64,000 nucleotides of DNA from Faecalibacterium sp. UBA1771 (GCA_002315315.1 DCGT01000022.1:34639-98638), one strand, 5' to 3'; counted from the stretch's first letter, positions 24,924-35,001 are shown. Notes: generated by a model not told the origin, from the letters alone. A program made the numbers and translations.

Positions 24924-27137
24924 TTATGGCAACGGTTTACGTTCGCCGGCAAACTTGTCTATCGCAACTTGCAGAGCACTCGAAGCGGCATCTATATCAG
25001 ATTGTGACGCGGAAGGATTAGCTGAAACACCGTTCGCCGCATCCCTTGTGTTTTTCAATGCGTCTATTTCTGCCTGTTTTGCAACATATTGTCCCGAAAC
25101 CAGTCCCGCTGTTCCCTCAGCATATGTGTTGTTCAGATAGTCGTTAGCTGTCGCAATCCTTGAATTGAGTCCCGACTTATCGGCAGGAGCCACATAATCA
25201 TCAACATAATTGCTTACGAGCAGTGTCTGTGTCTGTTCGGCATAGTTTATCTGGAACGAATACATCAGAACATTTGCACAGTAAATATTGAGAACACCGG
25301 GTGTCGTACCCTCGGTGGTTATCGACCAGTCAACGGGACCGCTCGATACCGTTACGGGACTGCCTACCTGTCCACCTTCAAGTGTAGCGCTCACATTGTA
25401 AGTGGTGCTGCCGTTTACACTTCTCGGAAGCTTGACGGTAACGGTATAGGTTTTCTTCGGCTTGCCGGTGCTGAGCACGATATCAATGCGTTCGCCCTGA
25501 TTAACCAATGCGCCCTCAACCTTGCTTTGACCTATAATAATTCCCTTGTCATAGGTTTCGCTCTCACCCTCGGTTATATCACCGAGTACAAGACCGTTTA
25601 CGGCAAGCGTTGTCTTAGCCTCGCTGTATGTCAAGCCAACAAGCTTGGGAACATAGGTTGTCGTGGTGGATGTGAGAGAGTTTATATAAACGATTACAAC
25701 TGTACCGGTCTTGACCTCTTCACCCTGTGCAGGCTCGGTCTTGACGACCTTATTATCGCCCTGCGTCTCATCGCTCGTTGTTTCGAGCATTACGACAAGT
25801 CCCATATCCTGAAGCATTGTTACCGCTTCACCGTTGGACAGACCAACAACCGGAGGAATCTGAATTATTTCGGTGCCCTTGCTGACATAAAGCGTAACTT
25901 CTCCGTCCTCTTTTATCTGCTTGCCGTCTACGGGACTCTGGCTGTAAATCACGCCCACATCGTAATTGATGTTGTAATCCTCGATAACGGTGAACTTAAA
26001 ATCGGAACCACTGTTGACAACATCATTTACATTTTCTCCGACGAAATTCGGCAAATCTACATCGACCTTCTGAGCAAACAGAGAATTGCCGCCGAGGTTG
26101 AAAACCATATAAATGAGCACACCTGCGCCAATTACGCAGGCAAGCGTAATGCCCATCATAAGCCATATTGAGAAGCCGCCGCCTTTTTTTCCGCCGTTTG
26201 AACGGCGCACCGAGCCGGAATTGCCCGAAGTACCCTTAACCTGCTCAATCGTGTCGATATACTTGGTCGGGGCATTATCGGAAAAATATTTATACTCAAA
26301 TTTTATACTCGGATTTTTCTTGAATTCCTCGATATCATCGAGCATACGCTGTGCCGACTGATAGCGGTCGGAGGGGTTCTTAGCCATTGCCTTAAAGGTA
26401 ATTTCTTCAAGTCCCTCGGGAATATTGGGGTCAATCTCACGCAGGCCTGTCGGCTGGTCGGAAATCTGCTTGATAGCGACCGACACGGGACTGTCCGATT
26501 CAAACGGAAGTCTGCCGGTCAGCATTTCATACAGCATTACGCCGGTCGAGTAGATATCCGCTTTGGCGTCGGTTACGTCTCCCTTTGCCTGTTCAGGGCT
26601 GATATAGTGTACCGAGCCGATAGCCTTATCGGTTATCGTTCTCGTTTCACTGCGGGAGAATCTCGCAATGCCGAAATCCATTACCTTTATCGAGCCGTCG
26701 GGAAGCAGCATAATGTTCTGCGGCTTAATATCGCGGTGAACAATTCCTCTGCTGTGAGCGTGCTGTAAAGCCTTGAGAACCTGAGTGGTGAAATGGACTG
26801 CGTCCTTCCACGTCAGCTTCTTCTGACGCTCAATGTATTCCTTGAGCGTAATACCGTCAATATATTCCATAACAATACATTGAATATTATCGGAAAAATT
26901 GACGTCGTAAACCTTTACGATATTTGGGTGCGAAAGCATACTGATAGCCTTCGATTCGTTCTTAAAGCGCCGCACGAATTCTTCGTTTGTCAAAAACTCC
27001 TCACGGAGAATCTTGACAGCGACAATGGAATCCTCCAGCCTGTCGTATGCCTTGTAAACATTGGCCATTCCGCCGACACCGATAAGCTCGAGAATCTCAT
27101 ACCTTCCGTCGAGTCGTTTGCCGAGAAAATTATCCAT
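24924..27137 (-). CDS. prkC: PASTA-domain Ser/Thr kinase with extra C-terminal FIVAR-like module
   Basis: A 737-residue receptor kinase that senses cell-wall fragments. Kinase domain residues about 12-275 (GVGGMANVYKAYD, VAVKIL, HRDIKPQN, DFGIARF, GSVHYISPEQ). One membrane helix lies near 320-346 and three PASTA modules from about 354 to 555. An immunoglobulin-like stretch without a family I can name covers about 560-640. Residues about 652-730 then form a helical FIVAR-like repeat (SRIATANDYLNNTYAEG, then SQSDIDAASSALQVAIDKF). PrkC proteins normally end with PASTA domains, so the C-terminal addition is unusual. prpC lies 18 bases upstream. Confidence 0.95.
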   Translation of the reverse strand: MDNFLGKRLDGRYEILELIGVGGMANVYKAYDRLEDSIVAVKILREEFLTNEEFVRRFKNESKAISMLSHPNIVKVYDVNFSDNIQCIVMEYIDGITLKEYIERQKKLTWKDAVHFTTQVLKALQHAHSRGIVHRDIKPQNIMLLPDGSIKVMDFGIARFSRSETRTITDKAIGSVHYISPEQAKGDVTDAKADIYSTGVMLYEMLTGRLPFESDSPVSVAIKQISDQPTGLREIDPNIPEGLEEITFKAMAKNPSDRYQSAQRMLDDIEEFKKNPSIKFEYKYFSDNAPTKYIDTIEQVKGTSGNSGSVRRSNGGKKGGGFSIWLMMGITLACVIGAGVLIYMVFNLGGNSLFAQKVDVDLPNFVGENVNDVVNSGSDFKFTVIEDYNINYDVGVIYSQSPVDGKQIKEDGEVTLYVSKGTEIIQIPPVVGLSNGEAVTMLQDMGLVVMLETTSDETQGDNKVVKTEPAQGEEVKTGTVVIVYINSLTSTTTTYVPKLVGLTYSEAKTTLAVNGLVLGDITEGESETYDKGIIIGQSKVEGALVNQGERIDIVLSTGKPKKTYTVTVKLPRSVNGSTTYNVSATLEGGQVGSPVTVSSGPVDWSITTEGTTPGVLNIYCANVLMYSFQINYAEQTQTLLVSNYVDDYVAPADKSGLNSRIATANDYLNNTYAEGTAGLVSGQYVAKQAEIDALKNTRDAANGVSANPSASQSDIDAASSALQVAIDKFAGERKPLP

Positions 27138-27155
27138 CTTTTCCTCCTAAAGAGT

Positions 27156-27884
27156 CTATTCAAGCAACAAAATTGCGGTTATGTTGTCAAAGCCGCCCTC
27201 ATCGACAGCGCGCTTTATAAGTGCATCGGCACTGCGGTAAAAGTCGTTTTCTTTGACTATATTAACAATATCCTCCTCCGAGACCATATTATACAGTCCG
27301 TCGGTACAGATAAGGAGTATGTCGCCTTTTCTTATTCTGAACTCGTTGAAGTCGGTCTTTAGCTTTTCCTCGACTCCGAGCGCACTTGTAATAATATTCT
27401 TGTTGGGGTGATTTTTCGCCTGCTGAGGCGTAATCTTGCCGCTGTCAAGCAGCTCCTGAACCACCGAGTGATCACGTGTAATCTGTTTTATTACCCGTTT
27501 GGATATGGAATATGCCCTGCTGTCGCCTGCGTGCACGATCTGCACGACACCGTTGCGAACTATGGCAAGAACTATGGTAGTACCCATCGTGATTCTGTTG
27601 TTTTCGTCTCTGCTGAGGGTATAAACGACGCTGTTGCAGCGCTGAACGGTATCTATCATAAAATCCTTAACATCGCTGGATGAGGTGATTTCGGTCAACG
27701 ACTCGGTAATCGCATCCTCGATGTAATTAACGGCGACGAAGCTTGCCTCGCCTCCTGCCGATACGCCGCCCATACCGTCGCACAGTACAGCCCAATAGGT
27801 ATCGTCCGACAATCTGCCCGCCTTGTAGCAATCCTGATTCTGCTTGCTTCTGCAGCCGACATCGGTTGCGGCGGTTATTTTCAA
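27156..27884 (-). CDS. prpC: PP2C-type protein phosphatase, PrkC partner
   Basis: A 242-residue metal-dependent phosphatase. TTG 27884 is chosen as start: AGAGGGTG lies at the right distance and the protein then begins KITAATDVG, as in other PrpC proteins. A GTG at 27905 is less well placed. Metal-binding motifs CDGMGGVSAGG, HAGDSRAYSI, ICTDGLYNM and GGFDNITAILL are all intact. It reverses phosphorylation by the adjacent kinase. Between rlmN (39 bases upstream) and prkC (18 bases downstream). Confidence 0.95.
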   Translation of the reverse strand: MKITAATDVGCRSKQNQDCYKAGRLSDDTYWAVLCDGMGGVSAGGEASFVAVNYIEDAITESLTEITSSSDVKDFMIDTVQRCNSVVYTLSRDENNRITMGTTIVLAIVRNGVVQIVHAGDSRAYSISKRVIKQITRDHSVVQELLDSGKITPQQAKNHPNKNIITSALGVEEKLKTDFNEFRIRKGDILLICTDGLYNMVSEEDIVNIVKENDFYRSADALIKRAVDEGGFDNITAILLLE

Positions 27885-27923
27885 ATCGTTCACCCTCTTT
27901 CGCACTTGATATGGAGAAATCCT

Positions 27924-28958
27924 TTACTGCTTCTCCGAAACGGTATCGCGCCGCAGCTGACCGCAGGCGGCGGAAATATCGTTGCCGAGTGTTCTTCTTA
28001 TCGTGGCATTTATTCCCTTTGCCGTGAGCTTGTCGCAAAAGCTCTGCGCCTGCTCTCTTGTGGCGGTAAAATTCCTGTTTGCGGCAGGGTTAACGGGTAT
28101 AAGGTTAACGTGTGCCGTCATTCCCTTTAAAAGCCCGTAAATCTCGTCGGCATCCTGCTGAGAATCATTGACTCCCGAAATTACGGCGTATTCAAAAGAA
28201 ATTCTTCTGCCCGTTTCGGCAAAATATTTTTTACAGCTGTCCATAAGCCGCTCGATGCTATACCGCTTGTTTATCGGCATTATCTCGGAACGCTTTTCAT
28301 CGGTAGCGGCGTGAAGTGATATCGAAAGCGTGAGCGGCAGTTTAAGCTCGGCAAGCTCGTCGATACGGTCACAAAGACCGCAGGTAGACAGCGAAACCGA
28401 ACGGCGGCTCAGCGCATAACCCCTACTATCGGTAATAATATCATAAAAGTCACATACATTGCAATAATTGTCGAGCGGTTCTCCGATACCCATAAGCACG
28501 AGTGAATCCGCACGCTCGCCTATCTGTCGCTCAGTTTCGTAAACCTCGAGCAATATTTCGGATGCGGAAAGATTGCGGACCAGACCGTTTTGCGTGGAAG
28601 CGCAGAACCTGCAACCCATTCGACACCCGACCTGAGAGGATACACAGACCGACATTCCGTGCTTGTAAAACATAGCTACGGTTTCGATACAGTTGCCGTC
28701 GGCAAAGGCGTAGAGGAACTTCACGGTGCCGTCCGACGATTTCTGACGTTTCATAACCGAAATTGACGGTATGAACGCGGCTTCGTCCAGCTTAACCCTC
28801 AGTGCCTTGGATAGGTTGGTCATTTCGTCAAACGATTTTACACGTTTATTGTGAAGCCAGTCGAAAATCTGTGTCGAGCGGAATTTCGGCTCGCCAATTG
28901 ACTGCACAAACTCCGAAAGCTTATCGGCAGTAAGTGACAATATATCTATCTTTCCCAT
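27924..28958 (-). CDS. rlmN: Dual-specificity 23S rRNA/tRNA adenine-C2 methyltransferase
   Basis: A 344-residue radical-SAM enzyme that methylates A2503 of 23S rRNA and A37 of some tRNAs. The SAM-cluster motif CRMGCRFCAS is present, as is the GIGEPLDNYCNV segment. The two further catalytic cysteines fit at LSTCGLCDRI (near residue 190-195) and near the C-terminal end, where RRTLGNDISAACGQLR is the family's closing motif. ATG 28958 lies four bases after the rsmB stop. Confidence 0.96.
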   Translation of the reverse strand: MGKIDILSLTADKLSEFVQSIGEPKFRSTQIFDWLHNKRVKSFDEMTNLSKALRVKLDEAAFIPSISVMKRQKSSDGTVKFLYAFADGNCIETVAMFYKHGMSVCVSSQVGCRMGCRFCASTQNGLVRNLSASEILLEVYETERQIGERADSLVLMGIGEPLDNYCNVCDFYDIITDSRGYALSRRSVSLSTCGLCDRIDELAELKLPLTLSISLHAATDEKRSEIMPINKRYSIERLMDSCKKYFAETGRRISFEYAVISGVNDSQQDADEIYGLLKGMTAHVNLIPVNPAANRNFTATREQAQSFCDKLTAKGINATIRRTLGNDISAACGQLRRDTVSEKQ

Positions 28959-28962
28959 TATT

Positions 28963-30258
28963 TTAACACATTCTTTCGAAAGTTGCTATAAAAAAGCCTT
29001 CACTTCCGGTCAAACCCGGCATAAAAATTCGATAATTTCCGTCCGAAATGCCGGTTGTGAGACCTGAAAGCGATTTCGGCTTAAAATCCGTGTGATCTTT
29101 AAGGAATTTTTCCGCAACCTCGGCGTTCTCACAACGGTCTATCGAGCAGGTACAGTAAACAAGCGTTCCTCCGGATTTGACAAACGAAGCGGCATTGTTC
29201 AAAATTTCAAGCTGCTTTTCGGACAGCTTGCCGTCAGGCTTGCGCAGACGAAGCTCCGGTTTGGAAGAAATCTCGCCGAGATTGGAGCAGGGAACATCAC
29301 ACAGCACCCTGTCCGCCTGTACAAACGCTATGTCTGCCGAGGCGTCGAAAACCTTGGTTTCTATGCATAAAGCGCCCTCGGAAGCCGAGGAAGAAGCGAC
29401 GAGCGAAAGTCTGCTTTCACTTATATCGCAGGCATAGATTTTACCCTGTGCGCTCATAAGCTGTGCGGCGGTCAATGCCTTGCCGCCCGGAGCCGAGCAA
29501 AGGTCGACTACGGTATCTCCCTTTTGAGGGTCGAGCGCCTTAACAGCCGTCTGCGCCGCAAGGCTTTGTATTCTGACTGCGCCGTTTTTAAACGGCTTTG
29601 TACCTATTACATTTCCCTTCGTCACCTCAAGACAACCGTCAAGCTCGGTTTTTTGAACAGTTATATTTTCCGCTGCGAGCGCAGTTATTGCCTCATCTGC
29701 CGTCATTTTCAGCGTATTTACACGAATGTACTGTGTTTTATGCTCAAAATACCCGTTCATAATTCTGTCGGCATCATCGGGATATTCCCCTTTAATCAAT
29801 GAAACTATTTCGGGGCAAAGAGAATATTTCACGCTGTCTCTCTCGGACTCGTCCTCGATTTTGCCGATAAGTCCGAGGTCAAAATTCCTTGCTTTTCGCA
29901 GTACGGCGTTGACAAGTGATGAGGCAGAGCTTTTTTTGAAGACTCGGCACAGCGACACGCTCTCGTTGACGGCGGCGTGAGCCGGAACGGAATCGAGATA
30001 CAATATCTGATACAATCCGCTTCTTAGTATCGCCCTGACCTCTCTGTCCAGCTTTTTGGAGCCGACAAAGTGAGCAAGAATCCAATCGAGAGTGATGAGC
30101 CGCTCAAGTGTGCCGTAAAATATTGCGGCGGCAAAGGAGATTTCCTGCGAACCAAGTCCCGTCCTCTCCGTTCTCTGCTTGAACGAAAGGTTGGAAAATG
30201 CGCCCATATCGCAGTCAACAAGGCATTTTACCGCAAGTGCTCTTGCAGTGTCAGTCAT
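28963..30258 (-). CDS. rsmB: 16S rRNA cytosine-C5 methyltransferase
   Basis: A 431-residue enzyme that makes m5C967 in 16S rRNA. ATG 30258 has GGAGG 11 bases upstream and overlaps the end of the protease gene by eight bases. An N-terminal NusB-like RNA-binding domain (ARALAVKCLVDCDMGAFSN; TLDWILAHFV) is followed by a Rossmann methyltransferase (VVDLCSAPGGKALTAAQL) with the general-acid cysteine DVPCSNLG and the nucleophile CTCSIDRCEN. RNA-binding C-terminus normal. Confidence 0.95.
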   Translation of the reverse strand: MTDTARALAVKCLVDCDMGAFSNLSFKQRTERTGLGSQEISFAAAIFYGTLERLITLDWILAHFVGSKKLDREVRAILRSGLYQILYLDSVPAHAAVNESVSLCRVFKKSSASSLVNAVLRKARNFDLGLIGKIEDESERDSVKYSLCPEIVSLIKGEYPDDADRIMNGYFEHKTQYIRVNTLKMTADEAITALAAENITVQKTELDGCLEVTKGNVIGTKPFKNGAVRIQSLAAQTAVKALDPQKGDTVVDLCSAPGGKALTAAQLMSAQGKIYACDISESRLSLVASSSASEGALCIETKVFDASADIAFVQADRVLCDVPCSNLGEISSKPELRLRKPDGKLSEKQLEILNNAASFVKSGGTLVYCTCSIDRCENAEVAEKFLKDHTDFKPKSLSGLTTGISDGNYRIFMPGLTGSEGFFIATFERMC

Positions 30259-30964
30259 TTTTTCTGCGGCCTCCGAATATGGAAATAAGTCTGAGCAGTT
30301 GGGCAATCGAGGTGAACAGAGCCGCAACATAGGTCATCGCGGCGGCACGAAGCATATGCTTTGCTCCGATAAGCTCGTCATCGTTGAGCATCTCACAGTT
30401 TTCCAATGCTTTCACCGCACGGCGGCTTGCATTGAACTCGACGGGGAGTGTAACAAGCTGAAAGACAACGGCAAGGGAAAACAGAGCTATTCCGACCGTG
30501 ACAAGCTGCGAAATACTGAGAAAATAGCCGGCAACAACCAGTGGTAAAGCAATTTTAGAGCCTAAATTGGTAGCGGGAATGATTGCCGCGCGAAGCTTGA
30601 TCGGAAAATAATTCTGAGCATACTGAACAGCGTGACCCGCCTCGTGAGCCGCTACGCCCGCCGCCGCTATGCTTGTTCCCGCGTAAACATCGTGCGACAG
30701 CACGATTTCATTATTTCTCGGGTCAAAATGGTCAGTCAGCTCTCCCTGTGTTGCGGTAACAACAACATCGTAAACACCGTTTTCATTCAGTACTCTGCGA
30801 GCTGTCTCCGCTCCGGTAAGTCCCGCCGCATTCGCTCTTTTGATGTATTTCGCATAAGTGAGTTTTACCCTTATCTGCGCAATATATGTTATGAGCATTG
30901 CAAGAGCAAGAATAATAAGGTCGGAATATTCATTTATATAGTAGGATAAATTGTAATAGTTCAT
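30251..30964 (-). CDS. YugP-type membrane zinc metallopeptidase
   Basis: A 237-residue integral membrane protein (DUF2268-unrelated, YugP/neutral zinc protease family). ATG 30964 has AGGGGA upstream. The first helix is LIILALAMLITYIAQI, and a cytoplasmic or external segment carries AAHEAGHAVQYA, an HExxH zinc site. Three further helices follow. The substrate is unknown in all members I know. It lies between fmt and rsmB, the usual place in clostridial genomes. Confidence 0.88.
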   Translation of the reverse strand: MNYYNLSYYINEYSDLIILALAMLITYIAQIRVKLTYAKYIKRANAAGLTGAETARRVLNENGVYDVVVTATQGELTDHFDPRNNEIVLSHDVYAGTSIAAAGVAAHEAGHAVQYAQNYFPIKLRAAIIPATNLGSKIALPLVVAGYFLSISQLVTVGIALFSLAVVFQLVTLPVEFNASRRAVKALENCEMLNDDELIGAKHMLRAAAMTYVAALFTSIAQLLRLISIFGGRRKND

Positions 30965-30983
30965 CTTTTCCCCTGTTAGGCAT

Positions 30984-31910
30984 TTATTGTTCAGCGGCAA
31001 GAATATTGTCGCCCTTTTTAAGTCTTGCACCTGCGGAGTATGCCGCGCCTGTCATACGCTTGCGTCCGGCTGGCATCATCTCTTTTATTTCGACTGCTCC
31101 GTTATTTGCCGCAATAACGAGCGGGTTTGTCGAAACAACAGTCCCCGCCTCGGCGTTTGATTCCGAGTATGCCGCTTTGAAAACCTTTATATTCACACCG
31201 TTCAGCTCAAAAAAAGCATTAGGCCAAACACTGAAGGCGCGAACCTTGTTGACAATGCTCTTTGCATCGTCGGCGAAGGAAAACAGTGCCATACTCTTGT
31301 CTATAATAGGTGCATAGGTCGCCTCGTCGTTGTTTTGCGGAACACGCACGGCAGTGCCGCTTTCAAGCTTTTTTAATGTATCGCAGAGAAGCTGTGCTCC
31401 GACAGGCGCAAGCTTTTCAAACATCGACTGCTCATCGTCTTCGGGCAAAATATCAACCGATATGCTTCCCATCATATCACCGGTATCCATTCCCTCGTCC
31501 ATCAGCATGGCGGTTACTCCCGTCACCGTTTCACCGCACAGAATGGCGTGCTGTATAGGCGATGCACCTCTGTATTTCGGCAAAAGAGATGCGTGAGCAT
31601 TTATGCAACCGAATTTCGGAGTTTCCAAAACCTCCTTCGGCAACAGCTTGCCGTAGGCTTTAAGACAAATTACATCTGGATTAAGGTCCTTAATAAGCTG
31701 TTTTGAAGCGTCGGTACGCAGTGACTTCGGCTGAAAAACCGGTATACCGAGCTTTTCTGCAGCAAGCTTGACAGGCGGAGGGGTCATAATCATCTTTCTG
31801 CCCTGCGGCTTGTCCGGCTGACAAAACGCACCTATTACCTCGTGTTCCGCTGCAAGTGCTTCGAGTGCCGCCACTGCGATTTCGGGCGTACCCATAAACA
31901 ATACTCTCAT
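30984..31910 (-). CDS. fmt: Methionyl-tRNA formyltransferase
   Basis: A 308-residue enzyme that formylates initiator Met-tRNA with 10-formyl-THF. Rossmann start MRVLFMGTPEIAVAALEAL, and the active-site block CINAHASLLPKYRGASPIQHA (catalytic N, H and later D in MDEGMDTGDM). A C-terminal OB-like domain (about 205-305) binds tRNA. Length is standard. Pairs with def, 111 bases upstream. Confidence 0.97.
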   Translation of the reverse strand: MRVLFMGTPEIAVAALEALAAEHEVIGAFCQPDKPQGRKMIMTPPPVKLAAEKLGIPVFQPKSLRTDASKQLIKDLNPDVICLKAYGKLLPKEVLETPKFGCINAHASLLPKYRGASPIQHAILCGETVTGVTAMLMDEGMDTGDMMGSISVDILPEDDEQSMFEKLAPVGAQLLCDTLKKLESGTAVRVPQNNDEATYAPIIDKSMALFSFADDAKSIVNKVRAFSVWPNAFFELNGVNIKVFKAAYSESNAEAGTVVSTNPLVIAANNGAVEIKEMMPAGRKRMTGAAYSAGARLKKGDNILAAEQ

Positions 31911-32021
31911 ATAATCGCTCCCTTCTACGGCGAAAAACCATCAAAGACGTCGATTCCGAACAAAACGAAACGACTTTATTACGGCTTCATCGGCTGACGG
32001 TTGTTTGTGCGTATGCGCCGT

Positions 32022-32495
32022 TTATTCTTCACCGTCCTCCTCATCCTCGTAATGCAGGACGGAGGCAATGTCTATAAACAGCGTACCGTCAAGGTGGTCA
32101 AGCTCATGGCAAGCGGCGCGTGCCGCCATATCGGTACACTCAATGGAGAATTTCTCTCCGTGGCGGTCATAGGCTTCTACCGTAACCTTGCGCGGACGGG
32201 TAACCTCGCCGCTTACTCCGGGGCAGGAAAGGCATGCCTCCTCCAGCGTGACCTCGCCGCTTTTCTCGACAATGTTCGGGTTGATAAGCTCTACTATTTC
32301 ATCGTCGCGCACGATTACGACGGCTCTGCGGAGAATACCGACCTGCGGTGCGGCGAGTCCGAGACCGTTTGCGTCGATAAGTGTCTCGCGAAGATCGTCC
32401 ATAAGAGCGGCTGTTTTGTCCGAAAAATCGGTTACCTCACGGCATTTTTTGCGAAGCTGAGGGTCTCCCTCTATAAGTATATTGCGAAGTGCCAT
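32022..32495 (-). CDS. def: Peptide deformylase
   Basis: A 157-residue metalloenzyme that removes N-formyl groups from nascent proteins. The three motifs are GLGLAAPQVG, EACLSCPG and CHELDHLDG (HExxH metal site; leucine instead of the frequent tyrosine). The C-terminus is acidic (HYEDEEDGEE). It starts 16 bases after priA ends. Confidence 0.96.
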   Translation of the reverse strand: MALRNILIEGDPQLRKKCREVTDFSDKTAALMDDLRETLIDANGLGLAAPQVGILRRAVVIVRDDEIVELINPNIVEKSGEVTLEEACLSCPGVSGEVTRPRKVTVEAYDRHGEKFSIECTDMAARAACHELDHLDGTLFIDIASVLHYEDEEDGEE

Positions 32496-32511
32496 AGCTG
32501 ATTATCTCCTT

Positions 32512-34749
32512 TTATTGTTCACTGTCGCCGACCAAATCGACAAACAGCGTTATATCCCTGAATCTTTTATCGTTGCCAAACTTATATACCGCATCTGACA
32601 GAATTTCCTTAAATTCTCTGCCTCCGTTATATTTTACAGTCAGCTTATAACGGTACATATCGTTGGCAAAAGCTATTCGCATAGGTACCGGTCCAAGCAC
32701 GCGTACGGCTATTTTCTTGCCCTCCACGCCGCTTTTGAGCAGCTCTACAAACTGCTGTGCCGCCGCAAGAGCATCCTGCTCCTTTGCCGCAACAAACCCC
32801 ACGGTGCCTACTGCACAGTACGGCGGATAAAGGTGTACCTTACGGCTGACGATTTCGTCATTATAAAATGCATTGTAGTCCTGCTTTGCGGCGAGACGGA
32901 TTATGGGATTGTCGGGGTCAACTGTCTGAATGACAGCCTCGCCCTCCTTGTCGCCTCTTCCCGCTCGCCCGATAACCTGTGTGAGCATAGAAAAGGTATG
33001 CTCGTTTGCTCTGAAGCTCGGCATAAGCATAAGCCGGTCTATGCCGAGAACCCCCACCAGCGTAACATTGCCGAAATCCAGACCTTTGGCAATCATCTGC
33101 GTACCGATTATTATATCGTATTCGCCCCTCGAAAAAGCTCCGAGAAGCTGTTCTATACTGTGTTTGCCTCCGGTGGAATCAAGGTCGATTCTGAGTACCC
33201 TTGCCGTCGGAAAAAGTGCGGTAAGCTCCTCCTCGACCCGTTGTGTACCTATACCCGTCCTGCGTATCTGTCCGCCGCAGTCGGGGCATTCATCGCTTAT
33301 CGGATAAACCGCTCCGCAGCAGTGGCAGATATATCGGTTGATGTTTTTATGATAGACAAGCGCCGTGTCGCAGCTTTTGCATTTTAATATTTTTTTGCAG
33401 TCAACACATATCGAAACGGTGCGATAACCACGGCGATTGAGCAGAAGTATACTCTGCTCCTTGCGGTCAAGCCTCATCTGTATCTCTCGCCTGAGATGCT
33501 CGCTTATGCCGGAGGTATTGCCGGCGAAAAGCTCCTTGCGCATATCGACGACCCTGACCGAAGGAAGCGGCATATCCATATATCTTCTGTCGAGCGTGAC
33601 AAGATTTATTGAACCGCTGACTGCCTTATAATAACTCTCAACCGACGGCGTAGCGCTGGCAAGCAACAGATGCGCAGAATGTTTTGATGCGCGAAAGGCG
33701 GCTATCGGTATAGCGGAATATCTCGGTGTTCTGTCTGAGCAGTAGCTCTGCTCCTGTTCCTCATCTACTATTATAATTCCTATATTCAACAGCGGAGCAA
33801 AAACCGCCGAGCGTGTACCGATAACGACATCGTATTCGCCGTCTCGGATTTTGCGCCACTGAAGCTGCCGTTCGGTATCCGACAGAGCGCTGTGAATAAC
33901 TCCGACCCTCTCGCCGAAGCGCTCCTTAAAGCGATAAATCATCTGTGTGGCAATGGCGATTTCCGGAACGAGCACCATAGCGGAATGACCCTCGGCAAGG
34001 GTATCGAGGCAAAGCTGTTCATAGATAACCGTTTTGCCGCTCGACGTGACCCCGTGCAGAAGCGTTGCGGCAGGAGAGCCTTTTTTTATACATTGTCTGA
34101 TTTCGTCAAGCGCGCTTTGCTGCGGCTCGGTAAGTTCGATTTCATTGCCGGCGATTCGGTAAGAGCTGTACAGCTCAACCTTCTTCTCAATTTCGACCTT
34201 TTCAAGTATGTTTTTACCGATAAGACGATTGACTATGTCTCTCGATGCACCGATTTTTTCGTTCAGCTCCGAAAAGCTCATCGGCTCGTTCAAGGCGTCG
34301 TAAACCTCACGCTGACGATCGGTAAGCCTCGGAACTACGCCGTCAACACGGCGTATTGCGGTGACAAGATGAGACGTCGAATAATTACCGATAGTCGATT
34401 CATCGCCGTTTTTTGCCACAAGACGGCTGTTTTTCGGAAGCACAGTACGAACGGCATCGTAATATGTGCATAACGTCTGGCGCTTTAAATAAAAAATAAG
34501 CTCAACCATCTCCGGTGACAATGAAGGTTCACCCTTTTCGCAGTCGATAATCGACCTTAAGCCGTCGGCCGAATCCTGCTCCGAAAACTCAAGCACAACA
34601 CCCATTCTCGGTGCCGCCGCCCCAAAAGGAACAAGAACGCGACTGCCGACTCTGACTGTACGAGACAGCACATCCGGCACGGTGTAGCTGTAGAGTCTGT
34701 CAAATTTAAAAGCGGCGTTGTCTACCGCCACCTGTGCGCAGTAAGGCAT
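32512..34749 (-). CDS. priA: Primosomal replication restart helicase
   Basis: A 745-residue 3'-5' DNA helicase that reloads the replisome at stalled forks. N-terminal DNA-binding domain (about 1-110), helicase Walker A GVTSSGKT (about 230), motif II VDEEQEQSY, and a zinc insertion with paired cysteines (CVDCKKILKCKSCD, CHCCGAVYPISDECPDCGG). The later helicase motif GTQMIAKGLDFGNV and QVIGRAGRGDKEGE are intact. coaBC, often found between rpoZ and priA, is missing here. Confidence 0.97.
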   Translation of the reverse strand: MPYCAQVAVDNAAFKFDRLYSYTVPDVLSRTVRVGSRVLVPFGAAAPRMGVVLEFSEQDSADGLRSIIDCEKGEPSLSPEMVELIFYLKRQTLCTYYDAVRTVLPKNSRLVAKNGDESTIGNYSTSHLVTAIRRVDGVVPRLTDRQREVYDALNEPMSFSELNEKIGASRDIVNRLIGKNILEKVEIEKKVELYSSYRIAGNEIELTEPQQSALDEIRQCIKKGSPAATLLHGVTSSGKTVIYEQLCLDTLAEGHSAMVLVPEIAIATQMIYRFKERFGERVGVIHSALSDTERQLQWRKIRDGEYDVVIGTRSAVFAPLLNIGIIIVDEEQEQSYCSDRTPRYSAIPIAAFRASKHSAHLLLASATPSVESYYKAVSGSINLVTLDRRYMDMPLPSVRVVDMRKELFAGNTSGISEHLRREIQMRLDRKEQSILLLNRRGYRTVSICVDCKKILKCKSCDTALVYHKNINRYICHCCGAVYPISDECPDCGGQIRRTGIGTQRVEEELTALFPTARVLRIDLDSTGGKHSIEQLLGAFSRGEYDIIIGTQMIAKGLDFGNVTLVGVLGIDRLMLMPSFRANEHTFSMLTQVIGRAGRGDKEGEAVIQTVDPDNPIIRLAAKQDYNAFYNDEIVSRKVHLYPPYCAVGTVGFVAAKEQDALAAAQQFVELLKSGVEGKKIAVRVLGPVPMRIAFANDMYRYKLTVKYNGGREFKEILSDAVYKFGNDKRFRDITLFVDLVGDSEQ

Positions 34750-34787
34750 ATAACGCCGCCTCCGTAAATGAAGTATTAATGCGCCAA

Positions 34788-34985
34788 TCAGTCCTCGTCG
34801 GCGACCTTGACACGCTTGGCACAGAATTCGTCGATGGCGATATTGACCGCCTTATCATCGAGACTGCGCTTTTCCTCAAGCGCTTCCTCGGAAATATCGC
34901 GGGAGCGCTTGGCAACCGCAACAACAAGGCGATAGGGACTTTTCGTTTCTTCAAGAAGCTTGGAAATTTCGGGTTTGAGCATCAT
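34788..34985 (-). CDS. rpoZ: RNA polymerase omega subunit
   Basis: A 65-residue protein that helps assemble the beta' subunit of RNA polymerase. The core SPYRLVVAVAKRSRDISEEA and DDKAVNIAIDEF match short Firmicute omega proteins. It lies directly after gmk, the standard order. AGAGG precedes two adjacent ATG codons (34985 and 34982); either could be used. Confidence 0.92.
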   Translation of the reverse strand: MMLKPEISKLLEETKSPYRLVVAVAKRSRDISEEALEEKRSLDDKAVNIAIDEFCAKRVKVADED

Positions 34986-35001
34986 AATCGGTTACCTCTT
35001 T

